From assembly GCA_963666945.2 (NCBI GenBank), contig CAXXRT010000008.1:1-63645 (forward strand): a stretch of DNA of 63,645 bases, in the 5' to 3' direction. This document shows, one piece after another, positions 35,730-48,800 of this stretch. The DNA is from G963666945 sp963666945 (lineage in GTDB: Bacteria; Bacteroidota; Bacteroidia; Bacteroidales; Marinifilaceae). The notes beneath the pieces were generated by a model. It saw only the letters and a list, made by a program, of their open reading frames with translations, made no database searches and was not told where the DNA came from. A program made the position numbers and the translations under genes. Within the stretch, counting starts at the first letter, position 1; every line of letters begins with the position of its first letter.

Positions 35730-36194
35730 ATGACTATGGTAAAGCTGGATAAAACAGATAAAAAGATACTGACTATATTGCAAGAGGATGCAAGGATAAC
35801 TACAAAGGATTTATCGGAAAAGATACATCTTTCCAGCACACCCGTTTATGAAAGGGTAAAAAAACTTGAACGTAGCGGGGTAATAAAGAAATACACCGCC
35901 GTACTTGACCGTGAAAAGATAGGAAAAGGGACAACTGTATTTCTGATGATATCGCTTAGCAGTCACGCAAAAGATATAGTTGACAGCTTCAGAAAGCAGG
36001 TTATGTCTTTCCCCGAAGTAATGGAATTTTACTATATCTCAGGCAACTACGACTCACTGATTAAAATAATGATAGGCGACATGAATGAATTCAAGACCTT
36101 TATAGAAGAGAAACTATCGAAGGTAGAGAATGTAACTCAGTTCCAAAGTATATTTGCTATATCAGGTTGCGAAAAGAGCAGGTTTGAGTTTTAG
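35730..36194 (+). CDS. Lrp/AsnC-family transcriptional regulator
   Basis: A 154-residue Lrp/AsnC regulator: an N-terminal helix-turn-helix (about 5-60: LDKTDKKILTILQEDARITT, SSTPVYERVKKLERSGVIKK) and a C-terminal RAM ligand domain (about 70-150, with EVMEFYYISGNYDSLIKI). It is divergent from the 2-oxoacid oxidoreductase operon, which handles deaminated amino acids, so amino-acid-responsive control of that operon is likely but inferred. Its TAG stop is the first unit of a TTTTAG repeat. Confidence 0.93.
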   Translation: MTMVKLDKTDKKILTILQEDARITTKDLSEKIHLSSTPVYERVKKLERSGVIKKYTAVLDREKIGKGTTVFLMISLSSHAKDIVDSFRKQVMSFPEVMEFYYISGNYDSLIKIMIGDMNEFKTFIEEKLSKVENVTQFQSIFAISGCEKSRFEF

Positions 36195-36220
36195 TTTTAG
36201 TTTTAGTTTTAGTTTTAGTT
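36189..36220. repeat. TTTTAG hexanucleotide repeat (5 units) spanning both convergent stop codons
   Basis: Five perfect TTTTAG units plus TT. The first unit supplies the TAG stop of lrp; the last supplies the TAA stop of the minus-strand TlpA-like gene. Changes in copy number would therefore alter neither protein, only their spacing. Confidence 0.9.
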
Positions 36221-37657
36221 AAAATAATCCATAATTGCTTTCTGCAGCTGATCTACATTTCCCGGGAATGCAACAATCTCATTGGTCTGTGAATTGACAA
36301 GTACCATTACTGGCACAGAAAGTATATAATATGCTTCTGCCTCAGGACTGTTTATTCCCCTATCCACCCTAATGTGTTTCCAGCCTGAAAGACGCTTTCT
36401 TTTTTCTTCCCACTTCTCTATCTCGGCTTTTGTTTCATCAAGACTAAGGGCAATTACTTCAACCATCTCTTTGTTCTCCGATCTTTTATGCCATTGAGAT
36501 AGTTTTTCAACCTCTTCTTTACAATGAACGCAGTCGGCAGACCAGAATAATACCAATTTAAACTCTTTTTCGGTCTTATAGTTTAAGAATTGTACATCTT
36601 GACCGTTATCTTGTTTTATAGTGAAATCCGGAGCTATACGACCCACCATCATTGTTTTCATTCCCTCAAGTCGTTTTTGTATTGCTAGTCTTTTCTTGGT
36701 CATACAGTGAGGGTCGTTGATATATGTCTCCAACATCTGGATCCCTGGCTGCATATTGAAACTCTCGAATCCCCTGTAGAAATAGTCAACCATCCATCCA
36801 TAGACAAGTGGATGACCCTGTTTGGCCTGTTCTATGGCCCTTCTTCCTGCTGTCGAAAACAGTGAATCTCTGAGCTGGACAGTCGTTGCCATAGCCCCGT
36901 AAATATTTACATAGCTATCCATCCACTGCCTCATATCCATTGTCTTTATGATAACAGGATCGCTTAGATCTATACCATCGAAATAATGCTTTATCATGCT
37001 CTGTACCCTGTCTGCCTCTGTGCCTTCCCATAATATGGGAGTTACATACTGGAAACGGAATAAATGACTGACAAACTGTTCTTTATTTTCATCAGACATT
37101 TTGACTAGCCAGTTATTAAATTCTTCCCTTCTCTTCTCGTACTCTTCCATACCTATTCTGTAGAACTTTGAGTCAGGCCTGTCGTATTCTATTAGAAAAT
37201 TCCTCAACAGGTTAAGCTTTTTCTTTTTAAGACTATTCTCCCTCATAAATGAATCAAAAAGGGAATTTTCCTTTTCTCCATTTTGAAAGTATGTACTATC
37301 TGGATTGTTCACATGCATTGGATGTACCCATAGTTCAAGCTCCTGATTGTTTACAAAGAAATATTTCTCAGATGGATAGGGGGCACTTTCAGCCTTTTGT
37401 TTGTAATCAAAGCGCAGAACAAACTGTCCCGGCAATCTGTCTTTGGGAATATTTATAATACAATTTTCCCCATTTTTAATATATTTTTTCTCTATTAACG
37501 GTCTTAATGCATTATCTCCTGCCAATGGCAATAAGCTTATATTAGTCTCGTAAACGCCCTTAACGTGAATGTTTATATTAATATCTTTTTGCTGAGCTTT
37601 TAGACTGAATGAAGTCAGTAAAAAGGCCAAAATAAGTATGTAATTTTTATATCGCAT
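36215..37657 (-). CDS. TlpA-like thioredoxin-domain protein
   Basis: 480 residues from the ATG at 37657 (MRYKNYILILAFLLTSFSLKAQQ, a clear signal peptide). An upstream TTG would overlap the giant gene and break the signal. A long N-terminal domain (about 25-325) of the kind seen in Bacteroidota thiol-disulfide proteins precedes an AhpC/TSA-Redoxin domain. That domain carries the active site C376-V-H-C379 (FWSADCVHC) and the cis-Pro segment SVPVMVLVN. It is probably periplasmic and acts on disulfides. It lies 20 bp downstream of giant gene A, which has many conserved cysteines, so it could help fold that protein. A wrecked second copy lies at 51180-51327. Confidence 0.85.
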   Translation of the reverse strand: MRYKNYILILAFLLTSFSLKAQQKDININIHVKGVYETNISLLPLAGDNALRPLIEKKYIKNGENCIINIPKDRLPGQFVLRFDYKQKAESAPYPSEKYFFVNNQELELWVHPMHVNNPDSTYFQNGEKENSLFDSFMRENSLKKKKLNLLRNFLIEYDRPDSKFYRIGMEEYEKRREEFNNWLVKMSDENKEQFVSHLFRFQYVTPILWEGTEADRVQSMIKHYFDGIDLSDPVIIKTMDMRQWMDSYVNIYGAMATTVQLRDSLFSTAGRRAIEQAKQGHPLVYGWMVDYFYRGFESFNMQPGIQMLETYINDPHCMTKKRLAIQKRLEGMKTMMVGRIAPDFTIKQDNGQDVQFLNYKTEKEFKLVLFWSADCVHCKEEVEKLSQWHKRSENKEMVEVIALSLDETKAEIEKWEEKRKRLSGWKHIRVDRGINSPEAEAYYILSVPVMVLVNSQTNEIVAFPGNVDQLQKAIMDYFN

Positions 37658-37677
37658 GTTTTCCTTTATTTCTAAAA

Positions 37678-40600
37678 TTAATCTTTTATACAACGTACAG
37701 AGAAGCCGTATCTTTTACTGATATATGTTACTGGACTTCCGTTGGAATTATAATAGTACCCATAATCATAGCTGTAATTATTACTACTCCAATAACGTCC
37801 TTCTGTCCCACGACCAGAAAGAGCACCAGCACTATAATGCAAATAACCAGCTGCATGTAATTTTAATACTGAAGCATAAGTATGAGCTGCACTTGTCCAA
37901 TACTGAGGTGGGTCATCTGCTTTTACCCATTCCGCACTAGTAGGTAATCTCCAGCCATTACCAAGAAGTAATCTACATGGATCATTGGTGGAATACCATG
38001 CACAATTTTCACTTAAACTTGTAACCCAACCTGTTTGAGGTGTCCTTATTGATCCATCATGCTTATAACCTTGACTTCTATTAAACTGCCAATACCAACC
38101 AGCTGCAGCCTCACTTGCATCTGTAGTAGAAGTAGCCTGTCTGTCAGCACCAAGGTTTTGAGTAAGCCAACATTTAGCGGCACCAGAAATAGTACTTGTT
38201 ATTGAATGATAGGTAACCGTCTTAGTTTCTGCAGCTCCATTTACCCCTGCTGTGTGAGCAACACTAAATGTAGTAGGACAAATCTTAAAACTTGAAACCT
38301 CAGGACTATAAGTAGTACCTGCACTATTAGTAGCATAGGCACGCACATAATATGTTGGGCCTTCAGTTAAACCAGTCATAGTTCCGGTTATCACGCCGGT
38401 ACCAGTCCCAACAGGTATTATATTATCGCTAACCGTTGGAGTTCCTGTAGTATTCCAACAGAAACCTCTTGTTGTAACCTCTGCTCCTCCATCAGGAGTA
38501 ACTGTTGCAGTACATTTTGCAGTAGTAGCAGTCATAGAAGTTGTTGGAATACTTGCATTGCTAACAGATGGTTTTAATAATTCAACGGCATCTCTGATAC
38601 AACGTACAGGAATTGCATATGCCTTACTTATATAAGTTATTGCACTTCCATTTGTATTATAATAATATCCATAATCATAGCTATAATTATTACTGCTCCA
38701 ATAGTATCCCGTAGTCCCTCTACCTGTTAAATTTCCGTTAGAATAATATAAGTACCCGGCAGAATGAAGTTTTAGTACTGAACTATACGTATCAGCCTGA
38801 CTGCCCCAATTCTGTGGTGGAGCATCTGCTGCGTTCCATTCTGTAAGTGTTGGTAATCTCCAACCAGAACTAAGAAGTAACCTACAGGGATCATTTACTG
38901 GATTCCATGCACTGCTTTCACTAATACTTGAACTCCAATTCACATAAGCAAGATTTGGTGTACGTGTTGTTCCATCATGCTTATAGCCCTGACGACGGTT
39001 AAACTGCCAATACCATCCCGCAGAAGATTCAGTATTATCATTAGCAGAAAGAGCCTGTCTATCCGCACCAAGGTTTTGGGTCAACCAGCACCTTGCTTCC
39101 CCTGTTACATCAGTGCTTATTGAATGATATGTCACAGTTTTAGTTTCAGGTGCCCCATTTAGTCCTGCTGTATGTATAACTTCGAATTCTGTAGGACAAA
39201 TCTTAAAAGTTGTAACATTGGAACTGTATGCAGTACCCTTTTTATTTGTTGCATAAGCACGCACATAATAAGTTGGCCCTTCTTTTAAACTCTGAAGTGT
39301 TGCGCTGAATGTTCCTGTTCCATCTCCAACAATTATCTTATTATCAGTTATAGTTGGTTTTCCTGTAGTATTCCAGCATAATCCTCTTTCTGTAATTATT
39401 GCCCCTCCATTAGTTGCAACAGTTGATGAACCAACAGCAGTAGATGTTGTAATTGTTTCTGTAGGTATATCCACATCGCTTACAGTGGGTAAAACTACCA
39501 CAATAGTATCACGAATACAACGAACAGGGAATGCATATGCTTTACTTATTGTTGTCATTGCACTTCCATTTGTATTATAATAATACCCATAGTCATAACC
39601 ATAGTTATTGCTACTCCAATAATATCCAGTAGTGCCTCGACCTGTGATATTTCCGTTAGAATAATATAAGTACCCGGCAGAATGAAGTTTTAATACTGAA
39701 TTATAAGTATCTGCTTGACTGCCCCAATTCTGCGGTGGTGCATCTGCTGCCTTCCATTCTGTTAATGTAGGTAATCTCCAGCCAGAACCAAGAAGTAATC
39801 TACATGGGTCATTTTGAGCATACCAGGTACTGCTTTCACTTATACTGGATTTCCATGGATCATAAGCTAAATTTGGAGTACGTGTTGCCCCATCGTGCTT
39901 ATACCCCTGACTCCTGTTAAACTGCCAATACCAACCAGCTGAAGATTCCGTATTATCACTTGAAGATAATGCCTGTCTGTCAGCTCCAAGATTCTGAGTC
40001 AACCAACATCTTGCTTCTCCTGTTATACTCGTACTAATTGAATGATAAGTCACTGTTTTAGTTTCAGGAGCCCCGTTTAACCCAGCTGTATGTATAACAT
40101 CGAATGCTGTAGGACAAACCTTAAATGTTGTAACCTGAGGACTATACGCTGTTCCAACTTTATTTGTCGCAAAAGCTCGTACATAGTAAGTTGGCCCCTC
40201 AATAAGATTGTTAATTATTGAAATAAATTCACCTGTACCACTACCATTAATAATGTTATCATTTTCAATTGTAGGATTTCCTTTTGTATTCCAACAAAGT
40301 CCTCTTGCAGTAACTTCTGCACCTCCATCTGTTGCAATTGTTGCTGTTCCTGTTGCAGTGGTTGTTGTCATCCCGGTAGTTGGTATCTCCACATTACTTA
40401 CCGTTGGCAACAAATATTCTACTTTGTCTCTAATACAGCGAACAGGAAAACCATATGCTTTACTTATAGTGGTTATTGCACTTCCATTGGTATTATAATA
40501 ATATCCATAATCATAGCTATAGTTATTACTACTCCAATAATATCCTGTAGTTCCTCGACCTAAAAGAGATCCATTATTATAATTCAAATAACCTGCAGAA

Positions 40601-42880
40601 TGTAACTGTAATACTGAATTATATGTATCATCCTGACTACCCCAATTCTGTGGTGGATCGTCTGCAGCCTTCCATTCTGTTAGTGTAGGTAATCTCCAAC
40701 CAGAACCAAGAAGTAATCTACATGGGTCATTTTGAGCATACCAGGCACAGCTTTCACTAATACTGGATTTCCATGGATCATAAGCTAGATTTGGAGTACG
40801 TGTTGTCCCATCGTGCTTATACCCCTGACTACGATTAAACTGCCAATACCATCCTGCAGAAGCCTCTGTATCATCATTTTTAGCCGTAGCCTGACGATCA
40901 GCACCAAGGTTTTGTGTTAACCAACAACGAGCCTCCCCTGTTATACTGCTGCTTATTGAATGATAAGTAACAGTTTTAGATTCAGGCGCACCATTTAATC
41001 CTGCCGTATGAATAACTTTAAATTCTGTTGGACAGATTTTAAATGTAGTTGATTCAGGACTATATGCCGTTCCCTTTTTATTTGTTGCATAAGCTCTCAC
41101 ATAATAAGTAGGACCTTCTTCCATTCCGCTTAGTAAAGTTGTAAATTCCCCGGTTCCCGTACCATTTGCGACAACATTATCTCCAGTAGTAGGATTACCA
41201 GTTGTATTCCATACTAATCCACGGGCAGTAACTTCTGCACCTCCGTCGGTTGCAATTGTTGCTGTTCCTGTCGCCGAAGTTGTTGTCATTCCATCGGTAG
41301 GTAATTCCACATTACTTACCGTTGGTAAAAGAACTTCAATAGTATCACGAATACAACGTATTGGGAAACCATAAGCCTTACTTTTATAGGTTATTGCACT
41401 TCCATCTGTATTATAATAATAACCATAGTCATAACTATAATTATTACTACTCCAATAAAAACCGGTAGTTCCTCCCCCATAAAGAGCTCCATTACTATAA
41501 TTTAAATACCCCGCAGCATGAAGTTTTAATACTGAATTATATGTATCAGACTGACTGCCCCAATTCTGAGGTGGTGCATCTGCTGCTTCCCACTCGGCAC
41601 GAGTAGGCAATCTCCATCCTGAACCAAGAAGTAATCTACATGGATCATTCTGAGCATACCATGCACAACTTTCACTTATACTGGATTTCCATGGATCATA
41701 AGCTAAATTTGGAATACGTGTTGTTCCATCGTGCTTATAACCCTGACTTCTATTAAACTGCCAATACCATCCTGCAGCTTCAGTTCTTGCATCTGATAGA
41801 GAATTAGCTATACTATCAGCACCCAGGTTCTGAGTCAACCAACATCTTGCTTGTCCTGAAATAAATGTACTTGCCGAATGATAAGTAACAGTTTTAGTTT
41901 CAGGAGCACCGTTTAATCCTGCTGTATGTATCACCTTAAAGGCTGTAGGACAAATCTTAAAGCTTGTTACCTCAGGACTGTATGCCGTTCCCTTTTTATT
42001 GGTTGCATAAGCACGAACATAATATGTTGGACCTTCCTCAAGATTATCGAGAGTGCTTATAAATGTTCCTACACCTGTTCCATTAGGAACAACATTATCA
42101 TCGAGAGTAGGTGTAGCTTTTGTACTCCAGCAATATCCTCTTGCAGTAATATCAGCGCCTCCATCAGTTGCAATTATCGCTGTACATTCAGCTGTTGTTG
42201 ATGTCATTTTTGAAGCAGGTATTTCTACATTACTTACACTTGGCACAGTAACAACGATAGTATCACGGATACATCGTACTGGTAAAGCATATGCTTTACT
42301 TGTATAGGTTATTGCACTTCCATTTGAATTATAATAATAGCCATAATCGTATCCATAATTATTACTACTCCAATAATAACCAATAGAACCTCGACTTTTT
42401 AACGTTCCATTAGAATAATAAAGGTATCCGGCAGCATGAAGTTTAAGTACAGAACTATAAGTATCCCCTGCACTATTCCAGTTTTGAGGTGCTCCATCTG
42501 CAGCAGCCCATTCAGCCGAAGTAGGAAGACGCCATCCTGATCCAAGAAGCAATCTACATGGATCCGTCTGAGCATACCATGCACAGCTTTCACTTATACC
42601 AGATATCCATGACACATAGTTCAGATTTGGAGTACGAGTAGTTCCGTCGTGCTTATATCCTTGTTTACGGTTAAACTGCCAGTACCATCCTGCTGATTCA
42701 GTGCTTGCATCATCTGCAGAAAGAGCTTCCCTGTCAGATCCCAGGTTCTGGGTTAACCAGCACATTGGCTGCCCGGATATCTTGGTACTAACCGAATGGT
42801 AAGTTACGGTTTTTGTCTCAGGAGCTCCGTTTAATCCCCCAGTATGAATAACATCAAACTCAGAAGGACAAATCTTAAAG
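37678..42880 (-). repeat. FISUMP/Fn3-like repeat array of giant gene A (6 copies)
   Basis: Anchored on the codons around VRC near the end of each domain, copies lie at 37691, 38600, 39518, 40436, 41354 and 42272 (+ coordinates). Spacings are 909, 918, 918, 918 and 918 bp, a multiple of three with almost no length variation. Each unit is one FISUMP domain (about 205 residues) plus one Fn3-like repeat (about 98-101). Confidence 0.9.
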
Positions 42881-45800
42881 CTTAATATCTCTTCGCTGTA
42901 TGCCGTACCCCCACTGTTTGTTGCATAGGCACGTATATAATAAGTAGGACCTTCAACCAGACCATTCATTGAACCGGTAAATTCACCTATACCACTTCCG
43001 ACAGGTATTATCTGATCGAAGACCGTAGGCTCCCCTTTCGTTGAAAGACACAGCCCTCTTTCCGTTACCTCTACTCCTCCATCATCAATAACTTCTGCAG
43101 TACCATCGGCTGATCCATCTACCATATTACCCATAGTAACATTGCTGACAACTGGAAGTTCTGGTAAAGTGACAAGACTATCCAACTGTCCATATCCTGT
43201 ACCTACACTATTGGTTGCATATGCACGAAAATAGTACTTAGTCACACGGTATAAATTGGTCATATTACTTGTAAACTCACCAATACCAGTACCATCTACT
43301 GTCTTTGTACTATCCACTGTTGGTATATTTGTTGTACTCCAACATACACCTCGTGCAATAACAGGAACACCTCCCTCATCTGTTATTTCTCCACCTGAGA
43401 ATGCTGAATTATTTGTAATCTCTGTAGCTATTGTCGTTGTCAATGTTGGCACATTAAGTGTCGTTAAACTATCAAGATTACCATAACCAGTACCCATAGC
43501 GTTTGTTGCAAATGAACGAATATAATACTTAGTTCCAGGAATGAGGCTGTCAATAAGACAACTATAATTTCCAGGGCCTCCGATTTCATGCTCAACAAAA
43601 TCTTTGGTCAAATCAGGAGTTTTGTCCAGACTCCAACAAACACCTTTGGTTGTTACAGGAATACCACCTTCGTCTGTAATATTACCTCCGCAAACAGCAG
43701 AGGTATCTGTCACCTGTATTGGGGTGTTGGTTGTCAAAGTAGGAATGGTAGGAGTAGTAAATTCAACTGGTGTAAGACTATAAGCCTTTCCTATCCTGTT
43801 TGTGGCATATGCCCAAACATAATACTTAGTAGCTGGTACAAGATTTTCTATTAATCCTGTTATATTTTTATCATTATCCGCATCCGGTATTGTATTTACT
43901 GCCGGAACAGCAATAGTATCTGCCGTATTCCAGTATATACCGCATTCAGTGACAGGAGCACCTCCATCAAAAGTTATCGTCGCCGAAGCTTTTGCTGATT
44001 CCATTGTAACATCTGACAATTTAACAATACTAAGTTCAGGAACCACACATTCAGTTGTAAAGCTAAACTCTTCCCCGTAGGCAGTACCAAGACTGTTTGT
44101 TGCAAACGCACGGACATAGTATTTTGTATGAGGTATCAATCCTGCAAGTGCATTGGAATATTCTCCAACACCTCCGGATGCATCGTTAGTCTTGGAAACC
44201 AAATCTACTGTCGGTTCAGGAAGAGTATCCCAACATATACCTCTTACAATTACAGGTACACCTCCGTCGTCAATAATATCACCACCAGATAAAGCTTCAC
44301 GACTCTTTATTTCTGTAACCGGTTTGGTACTCAATGTCGGAAGCATTATTGGGTTCGTAGTGAAATATACCTGACTACCGTAATTTGTACCAACACTGTT
44401 AGTAGCGAAGGCTCTGACATAATATTTTGTTTCGGGAGTCAATCCTGTCATTCTCATTGTAAAGATTCCTGTTCCAGGATTATCTTCTTCAATTATTTTT
44501 GTTGCTAAACCAATAGTAGGGTTACTATATCTACTCCAACATATACCTCTTGAAATAATAGGAGTTCTACCATCATCGGTAATATTACCACCGCTGACCC
44601 CTGTTGTTGCAATAATATCAGTAGCAGGGGTGGTGGCAGTAAGCGTTGGCAAAGCATGGGTAAGTATTGTCATTTCTTCACCGTATGCTGTACCAATCTT
44701 GTTAACTGCATAAGCCCTTACATAATATAAAGTATTGGGTTGTAATCCTGTTATTTTGCGTGTAAAATTATCAGTTCCTATTCCATCATAAGTCTTATTT
44801 GGATTATCAATAATAACAGGGTTAGTCTCGGTACTCCAGCAAAGACCTTTCTGAATAATATCTTCACCACCATCGTGTATTATTATACCTCCACTAAGAC
44901 CGGAATAACCGGTAGTATCGGTAACCTGAACAGTCTTAAGTCTTGGAGCTGTTGGAAAAATAGTTACCTTGACCTGATTACCATAAGCAGTTCCGGCACT
45001 GTTTGTAGCATAAGCTCTTATATAATAGGTAATACTAAGCTCCATTCTAGTAACATCACTCCTATAGTTACCAGTACCTGTACCATCTGAAGTTCTGTTC
45101 TCAACGACTGTATCTGGGTTAAAGCTCGGACTAGAACACCACACCACACCTCTTTCTGTGATTTCTGCTCCACCGTCATCGGTAATCTCACCTCCTGTGC
45201 TTACTGAAGAAGGGGATAATATAGTAACGTAATTAGTACTTAATGTAGGCAACGCAGGAAGAGTTGTGAACTCAACCTCCTGACCATAAGAAGTACCCTG
45301 ATTGTTAGTGGCATAAGCACGAACAAAGTATTTTGTTACAGGTTCCAGATTAGTCATATTACTGGTAAAGACATTTCCATTTACTATATCGTAACTAGTC
45401 TTGGTATGCAAGCCAATGGTTGGATTAGGTGCAATACTCCAGCAAACTCCCTGATTATAGATATCTGCCCCTCCATCACTTACAATTGTTCCTCCCCCTG
45501 TTGCTGCCCTTCCCGTAGATGATGGATAAACAACATTTGTAGTCAACAGTGGCTTATCAAGTGTAGTAAAACTAACCTGATTACCGAAAGCAACACCCTC
45601 TCCATTGATTGCATAAGCACGCATATAATAAGTTGTTCCAGGACTAAGATTTATTGGATTACTTGAAAAGCTACGAATCCCTAGTCTTGATTGTGTTGTT
45701 TTATCATCAGAAGCCATGTTTGGAACGAAATCTTTCTGAGTACTCCATATTACCCCGAAATCAGTTACAGGATCCCCTCCATCGTCACTAATATCTCCGC

Positions 45801-48800
45801 CACTAACAACAGAACTACCGGTCACATCCGAAGGAGAACGGGTAGTAAGAGTAGCAATAGTACAAGGGTCGGTCTTAAAACTCACCATATTTCCGAAAGT
45901 AGTACCGGCTATATTACTTGCATAAGCACGAACATAATATGTTGTACTTCCTTTCAGATATTTCATTTCACTGGAGAATCCACCAATACTACCACCCTCA
46001 ACAGTTTTGTTTTCTGTATCAAGAGTTGGTATAAAAGTAGGATCGGTACTCCATACTAAACCTCTTGCTGTGATATTATCGCCACCATCATCGGTTACAT
46101 CTCCACCACTCCAGGCAGACGTGATTTTTACGGAATAAGCCGCATTGGTACTTACTTTAGGCAAATCAGGCATTCTAAAGCTGACCTGATCACCGTATGC
46201 TGTCCCTACCTTATTCACAACATAAGATTTAACGTAGTAGACTGTATTTGGAACCAGATCTTTAAGTAAACTCTGATAATTATCAGGATAATAGCCTGTC
46301 TGCTCCGTTTTGTTTAATGAAGACGGATCAGGAACGAAGTTAACCTCCGTACTCCAGTAAATTCCTCTGGTTGTTACCAATGCTCCTCCGTTACTTGAAA
46401 TATTACCTCCACTTATAGCTGTAGATTCTGAATTAACTATAGGAGTATTTGTTGTCAATGTAGCCAATACAGGAGGAAGAGTAGTAAAGGTAATTTGATT
46501 TCCATATGCTATACCTACACTATTACCGGCATAAGCACGAACATAATAAGTCGTACTACCGAAAAGATTATCAACTTTGGCAGTAAAACTTCCCAATCTT
46601 GTATAACTACCTACTCTTGAATCAGATATTGTTGGTTCAGGTGCAATTCCCCAGCATAATCCACTTTGGGTAACGGCCGTTCCACCATTACTTAAAATAT
46701 TTCCGCCGCAAATTGCATCTGTACTTGTTATAGTACTCACATCTGGCAATATAGTTTTAACATCAGGAACATCAAATGTAGTAAAGCTAATTTCATTTCC
46801 AGCATAAGATTTACCTACTTCTGTTTCAACATAAGCCCTCACGTAGTATGTTGTTCCCGGTTGTAAACCAATTAATGTACTTGTAAAGCTTCCGGAACCA
46901 TTTTGTCTTGTTGTTATTTCTGATTCAGTTTCCGGATTAAAGCCCGATACTTTACTACAACAAAGTCCAACTGTTGTTATTGTATCACCACCGTTAGAGC
47001 TCACAGATCCTCCACATATTGCTGTTGTTCCTGTTTCTCCGTTTTGCACCCAGGTTGTAGTAAGAGTTGCAAGTTCAGGAGGGGATGTTGTGAATTTCTC
47101 CTGATTTCCATAAGCAAGACCTGCATAATTAATAGCATAAGCTCGCACATAATATGTGGTACTTCCCATAAGATTATCCATCTCATGTATAAAACTTCCA
47201 ATTCCTACTCCACAAGTTGTATGTCTATCGTATATAGTAGGATTTTCTTTTGTACTCCAGCAAATCCCACTTTTTGTTACTATTGCACCACCATCGCTAA
47301 CAATATTTCCTCCACCGCTGGAAGTAATATTTTCTATCTGAGAAACAGGAGAAGTAATAACTGTAGGTATTGTAAATGTCGAAAATGATTTTCTGTCCCC
47401 ATATTGTGTTCCCACACTGTTTGTTGCAAAAGCCCTGACATAGTAGGTTGTATTCGGAGTTAATCCTGTCATTTCACAACCAAAACTACCAGTACCTCCA
47501 TTTTCATGAGTCACTTTATTAGAACTTATAACCATTTCAGGATCAAATTCCGGATCAGTACTCCATACCAAACCTCTTGATATTATCTCTGCACCACCAC
47601 CTTGTGTAATATTCCCACTACACCATGCGGTTGTTCCTCCTATATTATAGGCATTACCGGTTATTAGTTCAGGTAACATAGGAGGAGCTGTTTTAAAGCT
47701 TACTGACTCACCATACGATGTACCAACACTATTGTGTGCATATGCCCTGACATAATAGGTTGTACTACCCATTAATCCTTCAATCTTATAATTGAATTTA
47801 CCGGTTCCGGAACCAAGATACTTATAATTATCGTATATGGATGGATTAGGAATAGTTCCCCAGCAAATACCCCTGGAAGTTACTGGTTGACGGCCATCAT
47901 AAACAACCTCTCCACCTGCCTCAGCAGAAATATTGGTTACAGAAAGAACCTCTTCTGTTGTCACTGTTGGGAATGCTGCAGTGGTTAAACTATCAAGATT
48001 TCCATAGGCAGTACCACGATGATTAACTGCATAAGCCCTCACATAATATTTAGTATTCGGTTCAAGATCTTCTATATACGAAGTAAACATACCTGTTCCC
48101 GGAGCAGACATATACTGTACTGTTTTAGTTTCTAAAGCAGTTGTTGGATTAGCTGTCTTGCTCCAACACAGGCCACAAGATAATATATCAGCATCCCCGT
48201 TGTTTGTTATATCTCCACCAGAACTAAATGAATATCCTTTAACATTTGTTGGCTTCAATGTGGACAGTTCAGGTAACATAGTGGTTATAAAACTTGTCTC
48301 ACTTGTGAAACTTGTTCCGACTGCATTTGTTGCATATCCTTTTACGTAATACAAGGTTCCATATGTAAGACCTTCCATCTTACTAAAGAATTTCCCTACA
48401 TCTGTTGGATTCTTAGTTGAAGAAGGTACAAAATTATAATTCACACCATCAGTACTCCAGCACATCCCTGCTTCAGTTACAACAGAACCACCATTATTTA
48501 AAACGGTAACCTCTCCATTAGCCGATGTATTAGTAATGTCAGTAATTGTTGGGTTAGCAAGATTTAATACAGGAGCAGTTGGAGGTAATGTTGTAAATTC
48601 TTCAAGATTTCCATACGATCTTCCATACCTGTTCTCAGCATAGGCACGTACATAATATTTTTTAGAACCTAATAAACCTATTATGTCACTAGGATATCTA
48701 CCAACTCCAGAACCATCATTTGTAATTAATGATTCCGGATCATCCATAGGATCACCTTTATCACTCCAGCATATACCACGTTTTAATATCGGGGCACCTC

